Shown here: positions 31,761 through 42,631 of the stretch, one piece after another
How the letters are laid out: each line of letters starts with the position of its first letter
How positions within the stretch are numbered: the first letter of the stretch is position 1
Assembly (NCBI GenBank): GCA_037953745.1
Contig: JBAKBP010006579.1
Span: 22,501-86,500 of the forward strand
Length of the DNA: 64,000 nucleotides
Reading direction: 5' to 3'
Origin: Lithodes maja
Lineage: Eukaryota > Arthropoda > Malacostraca > Decapoda > Lithodidae
Program-made: the position numbers and the translations under genes
Notes under the pieces: model-generated
The model's database searches: none
What the model was told of the DNA's origin: nothing
The model's input: the letters and a program-made list of their open reading frames with translations, nothing else

Positions 31761-31914
31761 AGATCTCATGATTTCACACCATACTATCGACAATAACTTT
31801 GAACATATTTTGTTCCCAAAATACCACAACAGTTCATTGGTTAAAATAAATTTGTTGTCAAATATGAAAATATTATGTTTCGTGTGTTTAATGTTCTATT
31901 GTTTCTTGTTCAAG

Positions 31915-32544
31915 GTCCTCGCGAATTCTGAGAAGCTGCGACAGAACCTGGGTCAGGCGTTCGATGTGGTCGAGGACCAGGACCATAAATATTGGCGCTA
32001 CTCCCTGGAGGGCATGGTGAAAGACTGTGTGGGGCTGCCTCCAGCTTATAACACCACACTCAAGTTGGAACTGTTGGCAGCCATCGACCGGTTCAAGGTT
32101 GCCCATGCGGAGGGAGTGCCCCGGCCTGGTCCGGACCTCTTGCTCCACGCCCACAGGAGCTTTGGCTTTCCGGCGCCCCTACCCCAACCCGTGGCACAGC
32201 AGCATCCGACAGTGATGTACCAGGGCACTCCAGCAACCACCCTGCCTCCTCCCACCCTGTCGACCCAGCCTCAGCCTGGTCTTGGGGGCATCGTGCTACC
32301 TGCACACCAGGTTGCAGCCTTGAGGTCGTTGTTGGTGCAGCCACCTGTAACGACACCCCATCGCAAATTCGTCATGCCTACTGCCTCCACACCCAGCCAA
32401 CCGTCTTTCGACCTGGGGCAGTTTGGCAACACATTCCTAGAAATGTTGACGGCTCAAAAATCCCCAACACCTGGCATTGTAGGTACGCCTGTGTCTGCCA
32501 TAGATCCCCTGAATGAGACACAGGAGATCCCCAAGCATTTATAA
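31915..32544 (+). CDS. Harbinger accessory protein, C-terminal exon
   Basis: Plus-strand frame that starts after a pyrimidine-rich stretch ending in AG (31912-31914), a good 3' splice site. It encodes KLRQNLGQAFDVVED, then YWRYSLEGMVKDCVGLPP and LELLAAIDRFKVAH, then a Pro/Gln/Thr-rich tail ending in TAA. It converges on the transposase gene (tail to tail), as the accessory gene does in many Harbinger elements. The open frame upstream of 31915 (hydrophobic, AT-rich) is probably intron and not a signal peptide. The matching first exon would lie in or beyond the gap; a related exon is present in inverted orientation at 30606-31216. Confidence 0.6.
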   Translation, partial: VLANSEKLRQNLGQAFDVVEDQDHKYWRYSLEGMVKDCVGLPPAYNTTLKLELLAAIDRFKVAHAEGVPRPGPDLLLHAHRSFGFPAPLPQPVAQQHPTVMYQGTPATTLPPPTLSTQPQPGLGGIVLPAHQVAALRSLLVQPPVTTPHRKFVMPTASTPSQPSFDLGQFGNTFLEMLTAQKSPTPGIVGTPVSAIDPLNETQEIPKHL

Positions 32545-33022
32545 TACCCTCTGTGTATATATATATATATCTTAATGTGTATTTGTTAAAAATATATGTA
32601 TTTGTGTAATGACGTGTGTGTTTCTATTTCCAATATTTTATCATAATTGTTGATTAATAAGATGAACAAAAAAAATCTATAATGAAAGTAATGAGCATAC
32701 ACAATAAATAATTCATTTAAACGCAATAATGATAATATGGTTAATACTAATTTTGACAATCCTTGATGGACAACTTACATTAAATATAACTGTTAGACAT
32801 AAAGTACAAAACAAAGGTAACATGGAAAACAAAGCAAAATTGAATGCAATTAGAAAGTCAAAGATGTAAAATTAAATAAGCATAGTACAATTTAAGTACA
32901 CATATAATTTAAACTACATAGGAAGAACCTAAACATTAGAGAAAATGCACTTTCAAAGATACAATTACAATACAAAGCAAACTAGCAAAGCCTCGATGTA
33001 TTTAAAAGTAAATGTAACTCAC

Positions 33023-34362
33023 CTAAATCCGGTCATCCTGCCAAGCCACAGATCCTTGAGGGGAATTAAAGTAGGTCTTGAGGTAGTTGCGTTGAGCCTT
33101 GGCAAGCAGGGTTGCAGTGTTGCGGGTCACGGGTGGGATGTTGTTTCCTACAGGTGGGTCAGTCCTCCAGGCGCCAGGTATGAGTTGGTGGGTGTGTGGG
33201 TCCTCTTGATCTACCTCTGATTGTGGTGGGCATCGGCCTCGTAGGATGTTGTGCAGAATGCATGAGGCCAACACAACAACCTCTACACGTTCAGGTTTTA
33301 GAGATATTGCAGTGTGGAAAACCCGGAAGCGGTTGGCAAGAATGCCAAAGGCGTTCTCTACCGTCCGACGGGCCCTGCTGATTCTGTAGTTGTATATTCG
33401 TTCCTGCTTCGTGAGGGATCGTAGGGGGTAGGGCTTCATCATGTAGGCGCGTAGAGGGAATGCATCATCACCTACTAAGAAGTATTCCGTGGGTGGTCCA
33501 GTGGGATCGGTAGAGATGACCTCGGCGGTTGGCAGATTTGCGTCCTGTTTCTCAAGCAAGTTAGACAGACTGGTGTGTGCAAAGCCACCACCATCAGACT
33601 CTGACCTTATGGCACCAACGTCGACGTATATGAACTTGTAGTTGGAGTCAACAATTGCCATCAGGACAATGGAAAAAAACTTCTTGTAGTTGAAGTAATA
33701 TGTGCCACCAAAGTTTGGGTTTCGGATCCGTATGTGTTTGCCATCAATGGCTCCTACACAATGCGGCAGATTCCATCGTTCCTCATAGCCGCTGGCAACC
33801 TCCTTCCATGCAGCAGGCGATTGTGGCGTCTTGATCTCCTGATCTCCGTAGACAGAAATGATGGCCTGGCAGGTGCCGGGAACAATTTGGCTGATGGTGT
33901 TGTGGGCAACACGAAAGTTGTATTGCAGGCTCTTATATGAATCACCCGTAGCGAGGAAACGTAGGGTGATGGCCACCCGCAGACCAGGAGGAATGGGGGT
34001 TCCGCCAGAATGTAGGTTTCCTCTGAATGAGGGGTGTGACACGTTCAACTATCTCATCAAATCCCGATGAAGTTTTTGTATAGTTGTGGACATTCGGTGG
34101 CCAACTCTTTCATCAGCTTCTCATAATGGCCATGTTCAGGCCTTCATTGTAGATATGGCCACACCCACACTGTCCTCTTGCTCCTTTCATTCTTCTTCTC
34201 TTCTTCTTCTTCATGGATGTGGTTTGCTATTGCAAGCAGTTCTAACATTTCTATGTAGGAAATGATCCATTGCATGAGCCGGGTGTTATGCCTGTTCTCC
34301 GGTTTGATTAGGGAGTTCACCATCTTGAACTCCTCCAGGATGTATTCCGTGATGTTCTTCAT
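33023..34362 (-). pseudogene. Harbinger transposase (right arm), catalytic domain intact
   Basis: DDE transposase of the HARBI1-like family. The uninterrupted part (34048-33023, 341 residues) contains HCVGAIDGKHIRI (first Asp, about 33744), FLVGDDAFPLRAYMMKPY (second Asp, about 33465) and ARRTVENAFGILANRFRVF (Glu, about 33350): the complete catalytic triad. The N-terminal part (34362-34049) is damaged by a TGA (34146-34144) where the left arm has an Arg codon, by a small deletion near 34070, and by an extra C near 34000 (five Cs against four in the left arm). It is probably inactive as it stands. Confidence 0.92.
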
Positions 34363-34854
34363 GGTGCCGAGTCAGGAGTGGGAATGGGAACGTTGTGGCC
34401 AGCCATGCCCTTTTCTAGTTCCCAGATTCCAACCAAGACATACGTGGTTGACAAAGACTGTCTTTGTATGTGTTTGGACAGACGGGGTGTGCCTACGATT
34501 GTCCGGACACGGTCCACGTAATGCCTACAAACTCACAAGACGTACAGCCTCAGCTACGTAGGTATTGTGGGGGCGTGGCCATGGGCGTGGCCTGTGTTCC
34601 CGCAAATCGGGCAGCCCAGACGGACTAACGGGGGACATGCTTACGCAAGTCGCAAGCACGTACGTAGCTCCATATGACTACATTACGTCTGACGTAACAC
34701 TGGCCCCGTTACGGTACGTATGTCGGGAAGTGCAATAGTCTTCCTCTATACGGGCGTACACGGCCGGACTACGCCCGTCATTACACAAAATTGGCGATCA
34801 CGCCTGACGGGAGCATACGGGAGCGATATACGTGAATGTGTGACCCCAGCATTA

Positions 34855-34970
34855 AAGTCACCAAGCTAACGGCCCGAACAACTTAACCCCCCCCCCCCTC
34901 CCCCCTTAACATCAATGTCTACAGCTCCAATTTCCTTCTAGCCTGAAACTAGCAAATGGTCTAATAAGTG
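34855..34970. mobile_element. MITE scraps
   Basis: 34857-34912 matches the end of a GGGGAG-family copy (ACCAAGCTAACGGCCCGAAC, C-rich, TTAA). 34910-34970 matches one terminal repeat of the long-TIR MITE at 43672. Confidence 0.5.
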
Positions 34971-35374
34971 ATATAGTTACTCATAAAATACTTATATATA
35001 CCAATAAGTTGATAATGTTACAATATATTTTTACATTTTACATTCATAAAGAGTCCACTAATATACTAGGTTAAGCTAGGTTAGGTTTGGTTAAAAATAT
35101 TGTTCAGTGTTTCTTAGTAAATAGGCATCAGAAAAACAGTTTGTGTCATATAGAGTTTGCGAATATTTTCTAGCGGTTTTCGGTATTCATATGGTATCTA
35201 GCGACTTATGAGAACGGATCTAGCGGGATTATAGGGCTTGATTTAGCGGGATGATAGGGCTTGATTCGGCAACCCTGCTTGTGCTATCGGGACCTGTCAA
35301 CGCTCACTTATAGCACTGATAAGTAAGGAGGACCCCTAGTGAGAGGCGGTGGTTGTACTGTATGTAACGAATGG

Positions 35375-35388
<14 letters not shown>

Positions 35389-35461
<73 letters not shown>
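35389..35461. repeat. (GA)n microsatellite
   Basis: About 36 GA units after a short GT run. Confidence 0.98.
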
Positions 35462-35463
<2 letters not shown>

Positions 35464-36000
35464 GAAAAGAAAATATATTACTTGCACAAACTATGCTAAG
35501 AACTAATAATAAATACAATTGCATACATATTGGTTTCACTGAAAGGTGAAAAATGCTCAGTATGTTGATATTATATTAAGTTTCCATATTCAAGTTCATT
35601 CCCAATAGCCTACCTGGATAAAGGGTTGAATCTCTGCAGGGATAGATGTAAGTATGTGGTCCTATACTTAGACTATACTCGGTTTCATATGGAAGGTGTT
35701 GGGCGAGATAAATCGAATGGCACCATGTAGAATTAATTTGGAATTTTAGTTTGGGCTACAAAAGACTTTAACATGTTGAACAAATTCTCATTTCGGGCGT
35801 TTCTGGAGTTCGATTAAAAACCTAAATTCTAAAGTAATGGTCCGATTTTAATGTTGTTTGTGCCTTTGGATTTAGCGGGTGAAAGTGTACTAGTGGCAGA
35901 AAATTGAGCAAAATCCATACATAAATAACCCGTCCATGGGTGATTTAGAATATTTCATAATATGGTAAAAAAAAAAAAAAATATATATATATATAATAAA
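35462..36000. other. No recognised feature
   Basis: AT-rich; nothing supported. Confidence 0.4.
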
Positions 36001-36150
36001 TACACCATTGGAATCGCAACGACGAGAGGAATCAATATATACACTTGAAAACTAAAAACAATCAAAATAAAACATAGGTCTAATGGGCCTAAAAATAGTC
36101 TAAATAAAAAAAATATATATACCATTGGAATTGCAACGACGAGAGGAATC
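36001..36150. repeat. Direct repeat pair
   Basis: ACCATTGGAATCGCAACGAC and its continuation occur at about 36003 and 36121, roughly 118 bases apart. Confidence 0.8.
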
Positions 36151-36254
36151 CATACATACTTTTGAACACACATTTAAACATGACATGCCAAGGTACTCGG
36201 CTTCGCTTTTAAAACAAATAACGTTTGATTCTGGGTGAATGACTTTTCGAAAAT

Positions 36255-36420
36255 AGAATCTACGACCTAAATAGCACGAAAGGTATACATATTGACGAAG
36301 AAATGGGGCGAAAGGTCTTAAAATCGACTAACTATTGGGGCAAACATCTTAGGATCTGAAAACTAATGGGGCTAAACATGAGGGAGAAAGTGGTCCAGAA
36401 AACCGGCCCAATCCCCTCTC
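36255..36420 (-). mobile_element. TTAA MITE, partial
   Basis: Holds the family words TAGCACGAAAGG, TGGGGCGAAAGGTCTTAAAA and GGGGCTAAACATGAGGGAGA. Confidence 0.7.
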
Positions 36421-36629
36421 AATGTAATTAAACTTACCCTACGTATCTCCGTCTAACTCCTAAGGATAGCACAGAATGAGGGTTTGACAACATCTAGAGG
36501 CATGGGCATCAATATGGAGTTACCAAGGTATAATCCTGTGTAGCGGGTAGACCTGTACATATATATCAATAATTTGGTAATGTTACAATATATTTTATAA
36601 TTTTACATTCATACATAGTCCACTATATA

Positions 36630-36690
36630 ATATACTAAGTTAGGTTAGGTTAGGGTTTGGTTAGGTTAGGTTAAAGATATTGTTCAATGT
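36630..36690. repeat. TTAGG-type cluster
   Basis: GTTAGGTTAGGGTTTGGTTAG and similar. A smaller one lies at 35068-35100, in the same context (CCACTA...TATACTAGGTTA). Confidence 0.7.
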
Positions 36691-36899
36691 TTCTTAGTAA
36701 ATAGGCATCTGAAAAACAGTTCTACCCGGTACGCAGGATCTTATCGTTACTAACACGTAAATATTAATGTAATTTTAAGAGAACATTTTAAAAAGTTTCG
36801 CGCTGTGTCTTATTCTTAATGAACAATAATATATCAAATAGATGTATGTATGTATAGGATACGAATCAGTGACTGAATTTGTTTGTAAAGATTAAAACC

Positions 36900-36943
<44 letters not shown>

Positions 36944-36972
36944 GGAGAGATAGAGAGAGAGAGAGAGAGAGC
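36900..36972. repeat. (TA)n then (GA)n
   Basis: TA tract 36903-36940 and a short GA tract after it. Confidence 0.95.
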
Positions 36973-37163
36973 GAGAGAACCAAAACATGACTAACCTGAT
37001 CAAGTTTCAATTTTAGTCATGATCGTTCCATTATACTGCGAGCCAGAACAAAAACCCTTGCGGACAGGATTTGGTTATGCAGCCTTCATAGAGTTAATGA
37101 CTGCAACATGACTGGTGAAGGGGGTGGCCCGGATGATGGATTGTTGGAATGAACGATAACGCT

Positions 37164-37300
37164 TAAGGGGTCGTTGGTTAACTTTTTGGTAGATTTTTTT
37201 CATTTATTGATTATTTATTTTTTTAGTTTCCTCCCTAGACCTCCATCAAACTTAAAAAAACATCCCTCACATCCCCCTTCTAGATTAATTTGTACACCTA
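37164..37300 (-). mobile_element. TTAA MITE, partial (subfamily 2)
   Basis: Starts CTTAAGGGGTCG and includes CCTCCCTAGACCTCCATCAA; it stops after about 140 bases. Confidence 0.6.
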
Positions 37301-37924
37301 TGTCACCTTAAGTTTACGTTTATGTTGAGGGACACGCAGAGGGCCGGTCTCGGGCGGAATGATATGCGGGGGTTGTGCATGACTAGTGGTTGGGGAACAG
37401 GATCAGGAGAAGGATCAGGATTAGGGATGTAATGATTGACGATCCTAGTTCTAAAAAGAATCAAGAGTGGGGCTATTAACTACATGAAATGAGAGGTGTT
37501 CTACCCTTGGATGCTGCGGGGAAAAAATGGTTGTTTAAAATATTCAAGCGGTCAGACTACAATTGCTCGTAAAAATTGACGGAAAAATCGCTCGTGTCAC
37601 ACCGGCTTTAAGTAGACATATTATCCAGGGGTCTACAGCAACCTGTGGATCGTGCCAGAGGTGTCCCGCGAATGCGCTGCGATCGCGGGAAATTCAAACC
37701 TAATCCCAAATACAGTACCTCTTAATTTATTCATACGAGGTTCTATAACTAAACTAACTTGGCCAAGATATTATTATACAGTTCTAAATTAATTAAGATT
37801 AATAATTATTTACAATATATACACTCACCAGACTCTGGTAGGAATTGGTTCACTCTATTGAGGTTACCCTAAACGAAGGTTGTTGTCGGTATAGTCAAGT
37901 TATTTCTCACACTAGTTAAACATA
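37301..37924. other. No recognised feature
   Basis: Nothing supported on either strand. Confidence 0.4.
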
Positions 37925-38015
37925 GGACTTCAGAGGCTATCAACCCTTCTGGATTTTCAAAGCCAGTACACTGTAAATCAAGAATAGCGTCAGAACTGGA
38001 GCCCCGGTACCTTGT
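37925..38015 (-). repeat. Dispersed repeat, inverted relative to 61355-61440
   Basis: CAACCCTTCTGGATTTTC and AAGAATAGCGTCAGAACTGG are the complement of sequence at 61355-61440. Another copy at about 38418-38600 is split by a SINE. Confidence 0.6.
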
Positions 38016-38016
38016 A

Positions 38017-38230
38017 TTAACCCCTTCAGTACCGGTACCGTCCTTTTAACTTTATTCCGGCTACTATTATACGATTGTATTCAGTTTCAATAGAGCCTCA
38101 AGTAATTAGCAGGCTTCGATATATCTCACTTAACCCTTTTTACTACCACAGATTCTTCTTATGCTGCACACAATCGTCTAAATATAGCTAGAATAAACTA
38201 AGAAGACGTCGCCGGTACAGAAGTGGTTAT
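38017..38230 (+). mobile_element. TTAACCC MITE (GACGTC family), complete
   Basis: TTAA at 38017-38020, CCCCTTCAGTACCGG terminus; the right end CCGGTACAGAAGTGGTTA is slightly decayed. Confidence 0.8.
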
Positions 38231-38461
38231 AATGTCTACAGCTCAACTTCCTTATATCCCAAACTTCGCAAATGGTCAATTGCATTGTCTCGTTTGGATT
38301 CGATACTGATTCAAATGAGTGTGTAGTTATTAGTGTTCATAAATGTACAATATATGCAGCCTACTGTAGGTTAGTTAAGGCTTCACCATCTTAAGGTTAG
38401 CTAAGTGCATGAATAAATACAATTGTCCTGACGCTATTCTTGACTTACAGTGTGCTGGCTT

Positions 38462-38575
38462 AATAATGAATACATGTGGTACTCCAAGGACTCGAACCTA
38501 GGATACTCACACCGAAATTCCGTACACTAAGCATTAGGCTAGCAAGACAGTTAAAGGTTTAGGCACAAGCAAGGG
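38462..38575 (-). mobile_element. tRNA-derived SINE (family A)
   Basis: Minus strand: A-box-like TAGCCTAATGCTTAG, then B box GGTTCGAGTCC. The tRNA-like part is about 75 nt. It interrupts the dispersed repeat described at 37925. Confidence 0.7.
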
Positions 38576-39089
38576 TTGATAGCCTCTGAATTCATATTAC
38601 AACTAACAATTTATAGCATACACATCCGAACACACACACACACGAACTGGCGCAGAGGTGGACGCAGGCGCGGCGAAGATGACCAAAACTATTATTGACA
38701 GTTTTCATGGTTCTACTTCTGCGAGAGTGTCGCCACACAACATACCAACGTGAAAAAGTACAACCTACAACATATCAACAGGGGGAAGTGCTACAGTACT
38801 AGGAGCGATGGTAATCCAAGGAAATCTCCGAGTTCTGGTGATGGAGAGAACGGAAGTCAACACCAATGGCCGCCCTTCCTTCGCCAGCCAGATCAGGTGA
38901 GGTGAAGATATTGAGGGATAACAGCGGCCCCTCGTAGCTACTTTCTACTGTTTCCTATTTTCTGAAGAGTGTAGAGAGGGGAGAAGGGGTGTTGGAGAGA
39001 GGAAACTGTTGGAGTGGCTTTGTTATGCGTGCTAGTAGCCCCCAGACCACGGTCACACAGTGTTGCCAATTTAGCTACTTTCCCGCTAG
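38576..39089. other. No recognised gene
   Basis: Mixed sequence with a short (CA)n at about 38630; nothing supported. Confidence 0.4.
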
Positions 39090-39119
39090 ATCGAGAGGTA
39101 TTTACTTCGATCTAGAGGC

Positions 39120-39490
39120 AAATTTTTACAACTTTCGACATGCATTCGAGCGATATTGTAGTGATTTTGCCAGTATTGTACCGATTTTCGGCATTTTACA
39201 GCGATATTGTAGAGATTTTGCCATTATTGTAGCGATTTTCGAGCGATATCGTAGAGATTTTGCCATTAGTGTAGCGATTTTCTGCATTTGAGAGCGAAAT
39301 TGTAGAGATTTTGCCATTATTCTAGCGATTTTCGAGTGATCGTAGAGATTTTGCCATTAGTGTAGCGATTTTCGGCATTTTAGAGCGATATTGTAGAGAT
39401 TTTGCCAGTATTGCAGCGATTTTTGGCATTTTAGAAAGATATCCAAGAGATTTTGTCAGTATTGTAGCGATTTTCAGCATTTATTTACTA
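39120..39490. repeat. Tandem repeat, about 50-bp higher unit
   Basis: Alternating GTAGAGATTTTGCCATTATT and GTAGCGATTTTCGGCATTTT words. Open frames on both strands are repeat artefacts. Confidence 0.93.
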
Positions 39491-39571
39491 TCTAGCGGAC
39501 TTGTTAACCCTGCCACGATAGCTTGGGGCCGCAAACTACCGTACCACACTTCAAACAGATAACGACTGCTA

Positions 39572-39787
39572 TTAACCACTTCTGTACCGGCGACGTCTTT
39601 CGTAATTTATTTTAGCTATTTTTAGACGATTGTTTGCAGCTTAGGAAGGATCTGTGGTAATGAAAAAGGTTAATTAAGATATTTCGAAACCTGTTAATTG
39701 CTGGAGCCCCTTCTTAAACTGAATATCATCGTCTAAATAGAGATTGATTACAAATTTAATAGACGTCTCCGGTACAGAATGGGTTAA
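39572..39787 (+). mobile_element. TTAACCC MITE (GACGTC family), complete
   Basis: TTAA at 39572-39575 and 39784-39787, with CTTCTGTACCGGCGACGTC and GACGTCTCCGGTACAGAA termini. The interior is palindromic. Confidence 0.87.
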
Positions 39788-39985
39788 CCCTTTGAAAATT
39801 TTGACGCGTTTGACAGTGTATTCTGGCTATCATGAGACGATTTTATGCAGTTTAGGAAGGATGTCTATAGGACTCAGAGGGGTAAATACGATCCCGATTA
39901 ACCCTTTAGTAGCTCCCAGACGATCTTCCTAAACTTAATATAATAATTTAGTGAACGTGTCTCGATCCTCAAAGTGTTCGATATT
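39784..39985 (+). mobile_element. TTAACCC MITE (GACGCGTTTT family)
   Basis: Shares TTAA 39784-39787 with the preceding element. Palindromic interior (GAGACGATTTTATGCAG...). Right terminus decayed (CGATCCTCAAAGTGTTCG). Confidence 0.8.
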
Positions 39986-40016
39986 TGAGTAAATTTATAC
40001 AGATGGTTTTTTAATT

Positions 40017-40205
40017 CAGGGGAGATAGGTCGTTTTTCTGGGCCCCCTTCTCCCTCATGTTTAGGCTCATTTGTTTTCAGATTCTAAAATGTTTGCACCA
40101 TTAGTGTGTCGATTTTAAGAACGTTCGTCCTATTTCTCTGTCAATATTAAGATCTATTTAGGTGTCGATATTTTTCCTGGCGAACGATAGTGAGCCTGTA
40201 TCGGC
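40017..40205 (+). mobile_element. TTAA MITE, 3'-truncated
   Basis: AGGGGAGATAGG start, CTCCCTCATGTTTAGG and GGCGAACGATAGTGAGCC. Cut by the CA repeat. Confidence 0.7.
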
Positions 40206-40214
40206 CGGTTCTTC

Positions 40215-40267
40215 CACACACACACACACATACCAATACACTCACACACACACACACACCAACAAAT

Positions 40268-40298
<31 letters not shown>

Positions 40299-40322
40299 TA
40301 CATACACAAACACACACACAAG
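40215..40322. repeat. (CA)n-rich microsatellite
   Basis: Interrupted CA tracts. Confidence 0.97.
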
Positions 40323-40390
40323 CTCTCTCCTTCTCACTTGTCTATGATGCAGGGTACAGGTGTTACGGTAATAATTGTCCAGCAGAGTCA

Positions 40391-40760
40391 TTAAGGGGAG
40401 ATGGGCTGGTGTTTCTGGTCTCCCTTCTCTCTCGTGTTTAGCCCCATTAGTTTTCAGATTTTAAAACGTTTGGCACATTAGCTTGACAATTTTAACACCT
40501 TTCGCCCTATTTTGTTGTCAATATTAAGACCTTTAGTGCCATTTAGGTGTCTATTTTTTCCTGGCGAGCGATAGCGATCCTGAAATTTCAAGAGGAACCG
40601 GCCTTCGGCCGGGAATTTTTTCTACCGAAAAATGTACACATTTATCTTGAAGGGGGTCTAGGGGGTGTTTTTCTAAGCTTGATGGAGGTCTAGCGAGGAC
40701 ACTAAGAAATAAAGGAATATATGAATTAATAGACCAAAAAAATGGCCCACCTACCCTTAA
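40391..40760 (+). mobile_element. TTAA MITE, subfamily 2, complete
   Basis: TTAA at 40391-40394 and 40757-40760. Longer than the main form; the right part carries ATGAATTAATAGACCAAAAA before CACCTACCC. Confidence 0.85.
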
Positions 40761-41160
40761 TCACACCCACACACACATACCAACACACACTAGCTCTCTC
40801 CTTCTCACTTGTCTATCATGCAAGGTGGTGTTGATAATTGTCCAGCAGAGTCATTAAGGTGGTCAGGGCTGGGTGACCGTCGCTAGGCCATGCATGTTTA
40901 ACGAGGGCTACTGTATCTTGGCTCGTACCAGTGGGGAGGCCATGTACAGTAACTCATAGAAATTCAAGGACCCCGTTATGTTTGTCTGTATGCATATATA
41001 ACTATCTGGATTTATTTTTGGATGAAACTTGCTTTTCAATAAATATTAGGTATCGTTTTGTTGTTGATGAAACCAAAATTATATTCATCTGTTCGTTTCC
41101 AGAGATATACTTCCATAATTAGAAATAGGTGATGTCCACGAATATTCATTAGTGACTATT
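40761..41160. other. No recognised feature
   Basis: Short CA motifs, otherwise unassigned. Confidence 0.4.
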
Positions 41161-41188
41161 ATTATTTGATTAGACTAACCTAGCTAAA

Positions 41189-41223
41189 CTAACCTAACCT
41201 AACCTAACCTAACCTAACCTAAA
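41189..41223 (-). repeat. Interstitial telomere-type repeat (CCTAA)n
   Basis: Six to seven perfect CTAAC units, equal to (TTAGG)n on the minus strand, the ancestral arthropod telomere repeat. Confidence 0.93.
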
Positions 41224-41261
41224 TTAATTTTCTATAACAAAAATACAAGCACAACAATATT

Positions 41262-41336
41262 GTATTGTGCTGGGATCGAACGCTCGACCTCTTGGGTGGG
41301 AGGCCTAGTCGTTAGCTCTAGTTATCGGACGCCTGT
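41262..41336 (-). mobile_element. tRNA-like SINE head
   Basis: Minus strand carries GGTCGAGCGTTCGATCCCAGC, a B-box-like sequence, with TAACTAGAGCTAACGA about 35 nt upstream as a weak A box. A full cloverleaf is not convincing, so I call a SINE head and not a tRNA gene. Confidence 0.5.
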
Positions 41337-41758
41337 TGGACGCGTTTTGAAAGGCCTATTTAAAGGAGAGAAATTCAGAGTAGTCGCGCATGCGCAGATC
41401 CACATGGAACGGTCGCACCAGCACTGGCGCTGTCTACATGGCGATATTATTTAGTATAACAGCGATAGCAACAGGATAGCAGAGATTGTGATAGTAGCGA
41501 TCGAGCACAACAGATAGCGATAGCGGCGGTGGTGGTAGTGGCGACATCAGAGTTAGGGACGGTAAGGAGAGAGACAGTCAGAGCTTACCACCGGCGCCAC
41601 CCCCACTTGAAGTGATTATTGGCGGTCACTGCTACGATTATGTCCCTCTTTGTTGTCTGTGTGGTACCGCTCACGCTCCTCTCGACGGTGTCAAGGGGGC
41701 GGTGGGCTCTCTTCTGGGTTCTAGAGTCGTTTCGCCTCACAACCACTTTGCCTTTTAG

Positions 41759-41886
41759 TTAGTACAAAGGAGTACAAAGGAAATCAAGCAACAGCAGGTC
41801 CAGCGACCCCTCAAGGTTGCTTGCCCTCCAAATCACTGATGGTCAAGACTGTGTCCAAACAGTGGTTTAGAGTGGGTAAGGGAAAA
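41759..41886 (-). mobile_element. CR1-like LINE, 3' terminal fragment
   Basis: AGTACAAAGGAGTACAAAGG followed by GTTTAGAGTGGGTAAGGGAA, homologous to 15878-16010. It contains only 3' UTR and the terminal 10-base repeats. Confidence 0.85.
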
Positions 41887-41924
41887 TGTCATGGGCAAAG
41901 GTAAATATCGAACACATGCATCAT

Positions 41925-42045
41925 AGAGACTCGTTTGCCTTGGTCGGCACCTATCTAGGGGAGACAAACTTATATAAATCCGGGTGGATGGGACTCGTCA
42001 GCTTTTGTCGGCAACCTCTCTAGGGGAGCAAATCTTATAAAAATC
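41925..42045. repeat. Imperfect 60-bp direct repeat
   Basis: GACTCGTTTGCC...CTAGGGGAG and GACTCGTCAGCT...CTAGGGGAG, each followed by an AAATC-type end. Confidence 0.7.
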
Positions 42046-42545
42046 CATGCTACTTACCTAAGGGTAATGCAGGTTAGTGGATGGACTAGCCACCAACCAC
42101 TGTAGACAAATATAGCTAAAACTATACATACAGTAGAAGGCCTTGAAGTCGGACGGACCCTAAATAGAGTGGTCAATCCTGTGAGTCTTTCAGTAAACTG
42201 GCATGGGTTGTCCCTCTTACAGGGGATATGTCCGCTTGGGGGAATTATGTGTATGGCCACCCTCATTAAGGGGAGATGGCGTCTGGCAAGATAGATAGAT
42301 AGATGCACAAAATACCCGAACACGGTTGCAATGAATAAGGTGGGTGCCGGACCAGCCATATGATTCCTGCCTTGTGTTAACCCACTGCAGAGTTTAGTGT
42401 TTGACGAGGTGATGTGGGCGAGACTGTTCAAACAAGGGTCCTGATGATTGGCACGTGTGTGTGTTCACCTCGGAGGCTACTGACACTCAACACTTCTTGG
42501 TAGAAACGAGGAAACGTCAGGAGAATACTGATTTACCAAGCATTG
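42046..42545. other. No recognised gene
   Basis: Contains a short (TAGA)n at about 42291-42304 next to CATTAAGGGGAGATGG, a scrap of the TTAA MITE start. Confidence 0.4.
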
Positions 42546-42547
42546 TG

Positions 42548-42630
42548 TGGCATGTGGTGCAGTGGTTAGCACGCTCGGCTCTCAACCAAGATGCCCCGGG
42601 CTCGATTCCCAGGCAGAGCGAGACGAATGG
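42548..42630 (+). mobile_element. tRNA-derived SINE (family B), truncated
   Basis: A box TGGTGCAGTGG and B box GGCTCGATTCC, correctly spaced. The anticodon-loop position reads CUC (Glu-like). It is cut at GGGCGTGTAGC. The acceptor stem does not pair, so it is not a functional tRNA. Confidence 0.75.
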
Positions 42631-42631
42631 G

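Larger units (their letters stand above)
29618..34851. mobile_element. PIF/Harbinger element(s), inverted duplication around an assembly gap
   Basis: Outer terminal repeats TGCTGGGTTCACACATTCACG (left) and TGCTGGGGTCACACATTCACG (right, complement), flanked by TTA at 29615-29617 and 34852-34854. TTA (TWA) is the known Harbinger target duplication. The inversion extends well past the terminal repeat: 29618-30600 and 33891-34851 are near-identical inverted arms, both carrying the transposase 5' end. The right part holds a transposase gene and the C-terminal part of an accessory gene; the left part has lost the transposase 3' half and keeps the accessory N-terminal part. Whether this is one palindromic insertion or two elements joined across the gap cannot be settled here. 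Confidence 0.85.

Noticed and set aside
31768..31914. Signal peptide or membrane anchor at the start of the Harbinger accessory frame
   Set aside because: The hydrophobic stretch is AT-rich intron-like sequence ending in a good splice acceptor.
40162..40441. Thr/His-rich frames at the CA repeat
   Set aside because: Translated microsatellite.
42548..42630. Functional tRNA-Glu gene
   Set aside because: A and B boxes are present but the acceptor stem does not pair; it is a truncated SINE.
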